This document shows, one piece after another, positions 38,446-46,274 of a DNA stretch of 64,000 bases. The position numbers were made by a program, and so were the translations under genes. The stretch comes from Thraustochytrium sp. TN22 (lineage: Eukaryota; Sar; Bigyra; Thraustochytrida; Thraustochytriidae). A model generated the notes under the pieces. It worked only from the letters and a program-made list of their open reading frames with translations, was not told where the DNA came from and did no database searches. The DNA lies in NCBI GenBank assembly GCA_013306675.1, contig JABLUY010000098.1, forward strand, positions 1-64,000. The letters are read 5' to 3'. The stretch's first letter is position 1. Every line of letters begins with the position of its first letter.

Positions 38446-40005
38446 CGCGGCGCGCCGCCGCGCCTCCGCTTGCCGCTCTGCCGCCGCTGCCCTCGCCGAG
38501 GGTGGCGCCGTGCGCGCTCCAGGGAGGCGGATGGCGCCAGGGACCTCCGCCGCGCGCGAACCTGCGCCGCGCGCGCCGCCCGCGCGCGAGCCGCCGCGCC
38601 GCGCACGCAGCGCCGCCGCGCCGCGCCGCGCGTGCCGCTCGGGCTTTGCTTGGCTTTGCCTGGCTTGGCTTGGCTTGGCTTGGCTTGGCTTGGCTTGGCG
38701 AGGCGGCGAGCGGGCAGACACGGCAGAGGCGCGCGCGAGGGTGGCGGCGGCTCGCGCCCGAGGCCGGCGAGGTGGCGGTGAGGCGGGAAGCGCGCTGCAC
38801 GCGCTGCGCGGCCAGCCGTGGCAGGGACGAGCGAGTCGACCCGAGCTCGCTGGCCAGCGAGCGAGCTGCTGTGCCCGCGCGGGCCGGCCCTAGGAATTCT
38901 CGCGGGCGAGCGCGAGCGCGGCGACGACCACGACGACCACGACCACGACGACGATGAGCTCGGAGGGGTCTGGTCTGGCCTGCTAACGCTGATGGCCCGG
39001 CCCGGCTAGCTGGCGACGCCGCCCGCTGTGATTGATGTACTGCACCCCTGTGCTCGCGACGTCTCGCGACGTCTCACGCAGGGGCTGGGCTGGCCCAACG
39101 AGCTGTCTTCTTCACTCGCCTCGCCCCGACGCCCCGCCTTGGCAGGCTGCAGCCTGGCGCGGCCACGGTCCGGCCGGCCGGCACGTGGACTGCGAGCGCG
39201 CCGGCGCGATGCGATGCGATGCAATGCACGCTGGTGGTGGCAGTGGCAGGCTGCCTGGCGGTCCGTGAGCGCCGGTTCTTGACTCGAGTTCACGGTGACG
39301 TAGGAGCGACTTTGCTGGCCGGCCGGAGCCCTGACCTCATCGCCATCATGATGGCACCATCGTCGCGCTCGTCAATGCCACCGCGGCGAGCACCTGGCTC
39401 TGGCCAGCCCGGCGGCGGCAGCTTCGCTCGTGGCCGCTGCAGTGCAGGGGCTGAGCGGCCTGCCGGTGCCATTGCCAGCGCCAGCCAGAGGTTGCATCGA
39501 ATCGGCGGCTTGCCTTGTCATGGCATCTTGGCGCGCCGCGGCGGCACGTGCACGCGTCCACGACACGATGCAGCCGGTGGATGCACTGCAGTGCCAGAGG
39601 CGAAGGCAACCTCGGCGGGCAGCGGGCGAACTTGGCGAAGGTGGCAGTGGCGCGGGGCGGCGCGGTGGCGGCGAAGGGCGAAGCGAGCGGCCGCCGACGT
39701 GCCGAGCAGCGGAGCGGTCTCGACCTCCAAGGCAGCACTGCAGCCTGGATGGTGGCACTGACCTTGCGTCAGGCCGTGGCCGCGCCGGTCCCGACGTGGC
39801 GCAAGGCTTCATTCAAGCCTCTCTTTGTGGCGGCCCGGCTCGCCTTGACACTGCTGACTTTGATTGAGAAGGGCTCGGAAGGAGCCCGGCGGAGCAAAAC
39901 CGAGACGAGACCCGCCTCGGCGGCGCGGACTCGGACTTCGGCAAACCCGCCTCGGCTTGCCTCGGCCCGGCGCGGCGCGGCGCGGCGCGGCACGAGCCAA
40001 GCAAG
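38446..40005. other. Divergent intergenic region, no gene seen
   Basis: About 1.6 kb between the EEP (-) and AGMO-like (+) starts. It contains a GGCTT pentanucleotide run at about 38661-38699 and a CGACCA run near 38920-38960. All frames are low-complexity and Arg/Ala-rich. Confidence 0.5.
38656..38699. repeat. GGCTT pentanucleotide repeat
   Basis: Eight to nine copies of GGCTT/TTGGC just upstream of the EEP gene on its 5' side. A reverse-complement version of the same unit recurs at about 53240-53270. Confidence 0.9.
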
Positions 40006-41349
40006 ATGCTGGGCGCCCTGCGGTACTTCGTGTACGGGCTCGGCCCACGCGAGATGGCGGACAACGCCGAGACCGGCGAGCTGCCACCCTTCGTCCTGGA
40101 GGCCCTGCCGTGGTTCGTGGCGCTCATGGCGCTGGAGGCAGCGGTGGGCGCGGCCAAGGGACGCAAGCTGTACCGGTTCAACGACGCGCTGGGAAGCATC
40201 ATGCTCGGGTCGGTGCAACAGGTGATTGGGGTGTGGCTGAAGCTGCTGGACCTCGGCGTCTTCGTGCTGGTGCATGAGCGCTTCGGCGCGGTGAAGCTGG
40301 ACGTGGCGGGCTGGCCCATGTGGATCGCCATCCTGCTGGGCATCGACCTGGGGTACTACTGGATGCACCGCTACGCGCACGAGTTCCACCTGCTGTGGTC
40401 CGCGCACTCCGTGCACCACTCGGGCGAGGACATGAACCTGGCCACGGCGCTGCGCCAGGGCACCTTGCAGAGCGTGTACAGCTTTGCGTTCTGGCTGCCC
40501 GTGGCCCTCTTCGCGCCGCCGGCCATCTTCGCGCAGCACAAGGCGCTCAACACGCTCTACCAGTTCGGCATCCACACCACGCTGATCGGCTCGCTCGGCC
40601 CGCTCGAGTACGTGCTCAACTCGCCGTCGCACCACCGCATGCACCACCGGCCGCCGGGGAATTGCAACTACGGCGGCGTTCTCATCATCTGGGACCGCCT
40701 CTTTGGCACCTTTGTGGCGGAGGATGAGCAGCGGGACTACTACGGCCTGGCGAAGCAGTACGCGACCTTTGACCCGGTCTGGGCCAACGTGGAGCACCTG
40801 CGGCGCATGGTCACGCACGTGAGCCCGGGCCAGCGCCGCACGCTGGGCTTTTACCTGGGCCTCCTCTTCAAGCGTCGCGTGCACCACAAATTCGTCGTGC
40901 GGCCGGCCGCGCTCGTGGAGCCGCTGCCGCCGCCGCGCCGCTCGCTCTGGGCCGACCCGTCGCCGAACCCGCGCACGCGCTACGACGGCGCGCCGTCGGC
41001 GCGACAGCTCGCGCTGCGCCTCTACCTGGGTTCCTTGACGGTCGCCACCATCGTGCTGGCCTTCGCGTCCATTGCGGCCGAGGACTCCCTCTCTCCTTCG
41101 GAGTTGGCGGGCCTGCACGCGGCCGCGCTGATGCAGTTCGTCTGCATCGGGCGCCTGCTGGACGCGCTCTCGCCCGCCACCTCGCGGCTCAACACCGCGC
41201 GCGTGCTCGTCACGCTCTGCGTGTCCAGCTGGCTCACTGCAGCCGGGGCCGCACCCAAGTATTTGCAGTACCTGGCCGCTGGGGACGCCTTGGCGTGGTT
41301 CGCCACGCTGCGCTTTACCGTGAGCCCTGACGCGGCAAAGTCCGAGTGA
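40006..41349 (+). CDS. AGMO: Alkylglycerol monooxygenase-like fatty acid hydroxylase
   Basis: 447 residues, one exon, ATG confirmed. It has the fatty acid hydroxylase/sterol desaturase His cluster: 'HRYAHE' near 122, 'HSVHHSGED' near 135 and 'SHHRMHH' near 208, followed by 'NYGGVLIIWDRLFGTF'. The context 'HHSGEDMNLATALRQGTLQ' and 'FGIHTTLIGSLGPLEYVLN' is specific for AGMO (TMEM195). AGMO is a di-iron, tetrahydrobiopterin-dependent ER enzyme that cleaves the ether bond of alkylglycerols. Several membrane helices flank the catalytic part, and a C-terminal three-helix membrane domain follows a Pro-rich linker at ~300-330. All eight core histidines appear present, so an active enzyme is likely. 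It converges on the DUF389 gene with a 93-bp gap. Confidence 0.92.
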   Translation: MLGALRYFVYGLGPREMADNAETGELPPFVLEALPWFVALMALEAAVGAAKGRKLYRFNDALGSIMLGSVQQVIGVWLKLLDLGVFVLVHERFGAVKLDVAGWPMWIAILLGIDLGYYWMHRYAHEFHLLWSAHSVHHSGEDMNLATALRQGTLQSVYSFAFWLPVALFAPPAIFAQHKALNTLYQFGIHTTLIGSLGPLEYVLNSPSHHRMHHRPPGNCNYGGVLIIWDRLFGTFVAEDEQRDYYGLAKQYATFDPVWANVEHLRRMVTHVSPGQRRTLGFYLGLLFKRRVHHKFVVRPAALVEPLPPPRRSLWADPSPNPRTRYDGAPSARQLALRLYLGSLTVATIVLAFASIAAEDSLSPSELAGLHAAALMQFVCIGRLLDALSPATSRLNTARVLVTLCVSSWLTAAGAAPKYLQYLAAGDALAWFATLRFTVSPDAAKSE

Positions 41350-41442
41350 CGAACCCAAGTGTGTAAAATGTTTCAGCAGAAGTTTTAGTACATGAGCTGC
41401 CCGCGGCCACGGGCCAGTCCACTGCAATCCGATTGGAATTCA

Positions 41443-42597
41443 TCAGTAGGCGCCGACCGCAGCAGAGAGCTCCTCGGACGGGACGCCGTGGCCACCCCCG
41501 TCGGCCATGTGCCTGCCAGCACGCGGGTGCCGAATGGCGTGCAGCGTGGACTTGAGACCGTGGATGGGCGCCCTGGCCAAGCCCGCAAGCGAGAACTCGA
41601 CGTTGGCGCCCGAGACGCCCTTCATGCGGAAGGTGAGCACGGCGAAGACGATGATGGTGACGAGGTTGACCGCGAAGAGCGCCAGGCTGAGCAGACCGAG
41701 GCGTACCACGTGCGCGTCGAGGCCATTCGTGTCTGTTCCCGCTGTGTGGTAGATGGCGCCCATGGTGATGCAAATGGCCGAGTTGACGAGCGGCGGCAGG
41801 AGCGCGGACGAGATGGCCACGCCCACGAGCGCGCTGACGCCGGCGTTGGTGGTCGCGAGCGCCACGCCGACGCCGGACGGCAGCGCGATGAAGAATCCGG
41901 ACACAAGCGAGGCGACCTGGCCTCGCGACTCCATCTCCTGGCTGAAGAGGAAGCGGTTCCCGGTCAAGTGCGTCAGCTGCGGCAAGCCGAGCGGCAGCCA
42001 GAACAGGACCGTGACGCAGCCAATAAGCGAGCCGAGCACGTAGCAAATGAAGACTCCCCAGAGCTCGTTCCGGATGCCGAGCCGGACCAGATCGTAGCGC
42101 CCGACGGAGAGCCCAAAGGCAATACCGATGATGGGACCCATGAGCGGGCTCACCAGCATGGAAGCCACGACCGTGACGGCGCTGTCCGTGACGAGGCCAA
42201 CGCCAGCAATCATGCCTGCCACGCACGTGAGCATGACAAAGTCGGCCGTCAGGTGGAGGCCGCTGTGAATGGCATCCTCGATCTCGCGCACCGTACGGCG
42301 CTCCGTCAGCCGGTACCGGCGCCGCTTGCCGGGCGAGGGCGGTTTTTGCAGCGAAGGGATGGTCGACTCGAGCGCCAAGATGTCGATCGACCCAAATGAG
42401 GTGCCCAGCCCGGTGGCCTCCAGCGCGCGCAGCACCTCGGACGTGTGCTTGTCCGCGCAGATGAAGGACACCGTTACCTCGTCCTCCTCGAGACAAGCGA
42501 ACGACCGCACGCGCGACACCTTTTCGTGCCCGCGCAGCACTGTCTGCACGGCCGCGCGCTCCGCATTTGGCACGTGCAGCTGCACGCACCGTGGCAT
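41443..42597 (-). CDS. DUF389 family membrane protein
   Basis: 384 residues from a clear ATG. Residues 1-85 form a small soluble alpha/beta domain ('MPRCVQLHVPNAERAAVQTV'). From ~115 to 335 there are about six membrane helices with the DUF389 (TIGR00341-like) hallmarks 'ASMLVSPLMGPIIGIAFGLS' and 'SSALLPPLVNSAICITMG', where Ser/Pro/Gly-rich kinks recur. A ~40-residue cytosolic tail follows. The function of the family is not established. It is best known from bacteria and archaea, with scattered eukaryotic members, so old transfer is possible. Length and motif content are complete. Confidence 0.88.
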   Translation of the reverse strand: MPRCVQLHVPNAERAAVQTVLRGHEKVSRVRSFACLEEDEVTVSFICADKHTSEVLRALEATGLGTSFGSIDILALESTIPSLQKPPSPGKRRRYRLTERRTVREIEDAIHSGLHLTADFVMLTCVAGMIAGVGLVTDSAVTVVASMLVSPLMGPIIGIAFGLSVGRYDLVRLGIRNELWGVFICYVLGSLIGCVTVLFWLPLGLPQLTHLTGNRFLFSQEMESRGQVASLVSGFFIALPSGVGVALATTNAGVSALVGVAISSALLPPLVNSAICITMGAIYHTAGTDTNGLDAHVVRLGLLSLALFAVNLVTIIVFAVLTFRMKGVSGANVEFSLAGLARAPIHGLKSTLHAIRHPRAGRHMADGGGHGVPSEELSAAVGAY

Positions 42598-43106
42598 GCT
42601 TGCTGTCTCGCCTGATGTGCTTTGATTTGCTTGCTTTGGCTGTCAGTCTGGGTCCGTCTGAGACCGGGCAGCCTGAGGAGGGAAGGGGGGGGTTTGTCCG
42701 TTGGCCCGTGCCCACGCGATGCCATTGCTGGGACCTCCGGGCTCGTGTCAAAAAGTGCGGACGCGGCACCCAAGGTCAGTGGCCTCGGCTCGGTGAGCGA
42801 GCAAGTCAGGAAGCATGAAGCACATTCTAAGTACGAAGCTGAGGGATGAAAGGCATCGCTTCCGCCAGCGCCAGCATCGCTTTCGTCAGCTCTCGAAAGA
42901 TGTCTGCCGAAAAACAAAGGTACGAAGCTAAGGTATCACTTTTCTTTTTATAAACGAGCTCTGAAACGCTCATTCTCTCTCTCTCTCTTCTCTTCTCGGA
43001 GTCTCCTTCTTCGAAGAGGCTTGCGGTGGAGCACATCACCAAAAGACGTCGCCACCATAACTTCCGTTCATTCCGTGCATGTCATGCGTCCCGGACGTGT
43101 ACCAGG
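42598..43106. other. Spacer upstream of the DUF389 gene
   Basis: About 510 bp between two minus-strand genes. It carries a CT-rich run (about 42975-43000) that would read as GA upstream of the DUF389 start. No gene seen. Confidence 0.5.
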
Positions 43107-44140
43107 TCAGAGCTTGTTGGGCGCTGGCTTGGCAACGGGCACGACAGGCGACCGCTCTGCCTTTTGAGCCTCGTTGACCCAGTGGACGACCTGGAAGATG
43201 ACGGCCTGGCCGACGCTGATCTTGGCAATGCGCGCCGGCAAGCCGGCAAGCATGACGTGGAAGAGACCCTTGGTGCGCACGACGTTGCCAATGTAGGACC
43301 AGGACTCCGCCGAGGTGCGCACGTTCTTGGAAGCCTGCACCTCGGACTTGAGCACATCGATGGGATTGTTGAGAATGGTGCTGAGCGTGCCGACCACGGC
43401 GCCGCCGAGCGCGGCGTTGCCGCCGCAATACTTGTGCACGATGGTCTCGTAGACGTAAAAGCGCAGGGCGTTGCTGCCCGCTTGCTGTGCGTTGCGTTGC
43501 GTTGCGGTGCGACGTGAGTTTCTTGCTTGGTTTGACCTCGACTCTCGTTATACGTACGCGAATGACGGTGGGCCCGGCGCCGACCCAGAGCGTGCCAGCG
43601 CCCTCGGTGCGCAGCACGGTGCGGAAGAGCTCGGCAGGCGGCTTATCCGCGTAGCGTATCCTCAGTGTCTTGAGGCGCTCGCAAGGCGTGACCCAGAAAA
43701 GGCCCTCGACGAGGCCTGCACCGAGGCCGGCGGCCAGCTTGCCATTGTTGGTGTCGGGCAAGCGCGCAGCAAGGTTTTGGTACACAGCATAGCGAATTCC
43801 GATCTTACCGGCGTTCTGCACGATCTGCACGCCCAAGCCCGAGTACAGCCCGTGCATGCCGCCAGACGCAGACATGGCGGAGCGCATGGAGGCCAGCATG
43901 GACTCGTTCCGGCCGTACTGCTGCCGCGTCTTGGTGACCTCCATGGGCATGGTCACGCACGCCTCCACAGCACCTGCGTCGCCGAATCCCCTCGCGGAGC
44001 GCCGTCGTCAGTACCTTGCTCGCCCTGTGCGCCACCTGCCGGTGCTATGCTCTGCGCGCCGCCACTGGCGCCTCTGCACCACCGCGCCGCGCCGCGCCGC
44101 GCTGTGTCGCCGACTCACCTGCCACGATGCCAGCCATCAT
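43107..44140 (-). CDS. Mitochondrial carrier, citrate/tricarboxylate-carrier-like, three exons
   Basis: Minus-strand exons 44119-44140, 43558-43973 and 43107-43484 (introns 145 and 73 nt; donors GTGAGT and GTACGT) join to 271 residues. Three Solcar modules each have the PxD/ExxK/R signature: 'PMEVTKTR', 'PCERLKTL' and 'PIDVLKSE'. The order 'MMAGIVAG|AVEACVTMPMEV', 'GLGAGLVEGLFWVTPCERLK' and 'QAGSNALRFYVYE' resembles the SLC25A1 citrate carrier, which exchanges citrate for malate across the mitochondrial inner membrane and feeds lipid synthesis. Substrate choice is inference from overall likeness. The first exon codes only seven residues plus one base; no earlier ATG is open in frame before a stop, but another upstream exon cannot be excluded. 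Splice junctions restore conserved residues, so the exon model is firm. Confidence 0.9.
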
Positions 44141-45039
44141 GGTGCCTGCCGCCGCGCCGCCGCGCCCCGCCTGCCGCGCCCGCCGCGCCCGCCGCCCGCG
44201 CCGCGATGCCGCTCTGCCCGCGCCTCGCCTCCGCCCTTCCTGCCGCGCCTGCAGTGCCGAAGTGGCGGACGTCGGCCTTGCCCGGGCGACCTGCGTACGC
44301 CGCGGAGGCCGCGACTCCGAGGGACCGAGTCACCGAGCGAGGCGGGGGTGGCTCCAGCCCGGACCCAGCCTGAGCCGCCGCCGCCGCCGCGCGACGCCGC
44401 CGCGCGACGCGCGTGCCGAGCGCGGCCTGCGGAGTCGGCGGCCCGCGCGCGCGCTCGCCGGGCGTGGATTCGGGTTTGAACTCGAGTTCGAATTCGAAGT
44501 TGAATTCGAATTTGAATTTGAATCAACAGCCGTCGCCGGGCCTGCGCAGCTGCGGCAATGCAATTCCAAATCGCAGCGCCGCCGCGCCGCCTGGCGGCCG
44601 AGGCCGCGCGGCCCAGGCCGACCGTGGGCCGTGCCACGGTCGCGGAGCTGGAGCGGCGAGCGAGCGTGGCAGTGAGCCCCGCCTCGCCCGCCGGGCCGCG
44701 ACGACCTCGGCTCGCCGGGACTTGGGCCGCCAGCTTCGTTGGCTACTACCAGCGCAGCCCGGCGGCTCCGCCCGCGGTCACGCGATGGCGCGGGCCAGCT
44801 TGGTGCGCCAAGCAAGGCCAAGCAAGCGAGCAAGGCGTCAGCAAGCACCGGCAGAGCTGGTTAGCAAGCGCTTGCTTGGGAGCGACGTGCTGGCTGCTAG
44901 GCCTAGGCCTAGTGCAGGCAGGTAAGCTTGTAAGGCAGCACTTGGAAAGCGATCGCGGCGGCTGCTGCAGAACGACCTGGGTGCGGCCAGGAGCGCGCGC
45001 AGCGGCGCCTGCCCGTCAGTCAGGCCAGTGCCGGACAGC
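44141..45039. other. Divergent intergenic region
   Basis: About 900 bp between the carrier (-) and sirtuin-like (+) genes. It is GC-rich, apart from a small AT-richer block of GAATTC/GAATTT hexamers at about 44473-44523. No gene seen. Confidence 0.5.
44473..44523. repeat. GAATTC/GAATTT hexamer cluster
   Basis: Seven to eight near-hexamer copies (TTCGAATTCGAA, TTGAATTCGAATTTGAATTT) with partial palindromic symmetry, forming an AT-rich island within the GC-rich divergent promoter region. Confidence 0.85.
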
Positions 45040-45978
45040 ATGGAGCAGACGGCGTCGGCGGCCAGCGCGCTGCGCGGCGCGGCGCGCGTGCTAGTACTGA
45101 CCACGGACGGCGCCACCCGCGCAGACGCGAGCGCGGCGGCGGCGGCGGCGGGGTCGGCGAGGCAGGACGGCCAGGATGAGCGGCAGCGCGTCGTGACGGC
45201 GCCCACGTGGTGGCAGCGCGCGCAGGGCGCCGTGGAGGACGCCCTCGTGTGGACAGCGGTCGGCTGGAGGCTCGCGCCGAGGCTCGCGTGGGCTGCCTTC
45301 TCGGACGGCAGGCTGGGCCCCGTGAGGCTGGACTTCGAGAACGCGAGCGGGGAGCACAAGGCGAAGCTGGCCGTGCCCAAGGCGCTCCGGGAGCTGGAGG
45401 ATGCGCTGCAGGGCGGTCCGCAGCAGCGCAGGGGCTGGTTTAAGATTATCACCACCGCCATGCATGGTATGCACCAGGAGGCCGGCAGCTCGCAGGTCAT
45501 CGAGCTGCACGGGTCGTTGCGCCGCTTCCGGTGCGTGGCGCGCGGCCACCCGTTCACGCCGCGCCTCGGCGTCACCAAGAAGGAGGAGCTCGAGTCGCGC
45601 GGGCCCTTTACATGCAGCAACTACAACAACTGCGACAGCATGGTGCGCCCCGACTGCGTACTCATGGGCGAGACCGTGCCGTATGAGGACCTTGTGCGCG
45701 CGCAGCTCGCCATTTCGCAGCTTCAGGCCGGCGACGTTTGTCTTGTCCTCGGCGACCCGGAGCGATCATACCCGGCGGCCTACATGCCCGAGCTGGCGGC
45801 ACGCTCCGAGGCCACTCTCGTCTTCCTCGCCGCCACCGAGGCGGGCGTGCACCCGGTGATGGACGCCGCCAAGGACAAGGTCTTGGTCGGTAACCTGGTG
45901 GACAGCTTGTGTGCGCTCACCGAGGCGGTCCGAACAAAGATGTCTGCGTCCGCACAGGAGCCCGGGCCCGCCGCGTGA
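45040..45978 (+). CDS. Divergent sirtuin-like (Sir2 fold) protein
   Basis: 312 residues from the ATG at 45040 (GTG upstream rejected). The C-terminal two thirds follow the Sir2 order: 'IITTAMHGMHQEAGSSQVIE' (canonical TQNIDGLHxxAG), the catalytic-type His in 'IELHGSLRRF' near 154, a Cys set 'RCVARGH' and 'CSNYNNC' where the zinc knuckle should be, 'VRPDCVLMGETVPYED', and 'DVCLVLGDPERSYPAAYMPE' (canonical GTSLxVxPA). Sirtuins are NAD-dependent deacylases. Here the N-terminal GAGxS loop is replaced ('VLVLTTDGATRADA'), the QNID motif is TAMH, GTS is GDP and one zinc Cys is missing, so NAD use is doubtful. It may be a catalytically inactive relative or have a changed chemistry. Fold call fairly sure, activity unlikely. 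Confidence 0.8.
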   Translation: MEQTASAASALRGAARVLVLTTDGATRADASAAAAAAGSARQDGQDERQRVVTAPTWWQRAQGAVEDALVWTAVGWRLAPRLAWAAFSDGRLGPVRLDFENASGEHKAKLAVPKALRELEDALQGGPQQRRGWFKIITTAMHGMHQEAGSSQVIELHGSLRRFRCVARGHPFTPRLGVTKKEELESRGPFTCSNYNNCDSMVRPDCVLMGETVPYEDLVRAQLAISQLQAGDVCLVLGDPERSYPAAYMPELAARSEATLVFLAATEAGVHPVMDAAKDKVLVGNLVDSLCALTEAVRTKMSASAQEPGPAA

Positions 45979-46129
45979 GACCTCCTCCGCGCAGCGCGCT
46001 GCGGTCGGCCAGCCCTCATTCACCATTCCCCAAACTCCAGCTGCTCTCGACCACCTGTGCGCTTGCGCGCGTCCCTCGGTGCGCGCGCGCTACAAATGTT
46101 GTTCAAATTATACCATACACAAAAGGCGC

Positions 46130-46274
46130 TTCGTACAGGCGAAGGCTTGGCCTTGCGAGAACTCGCAATGCCGAGCGCCTTTTCGCAGTTGATTGCCGTC
46201 GTTCACGTCATGAAAGCTTCTGCACACGCGGAGGCTTTGCCTTGCGCTCCTGGCCTCCATGCTCGTCATGGAAG
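46130..46274 (-). repeat. Degenerate copies of the 3' end of the TBC gene
   Basis: Downstream of the TBC gene stop (at 46275, minus strand) lie two partial copies of its last coding segment. Plus-strand 'GGCGGAGGTTTGGCCTTGCG' of the gene end is matched by 'GCGGAGGCTTTGCCTTGCG' near 46229 and 'GGCGAAGGCTTGGCCTTGCG' near 46139; the latter copy also keeps 'CTCGCAATGCCGAGCGC' and 'TCGCAGT'. They are more diverged than the uS10 and Bap31-like cases. Confidence 0.75.
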
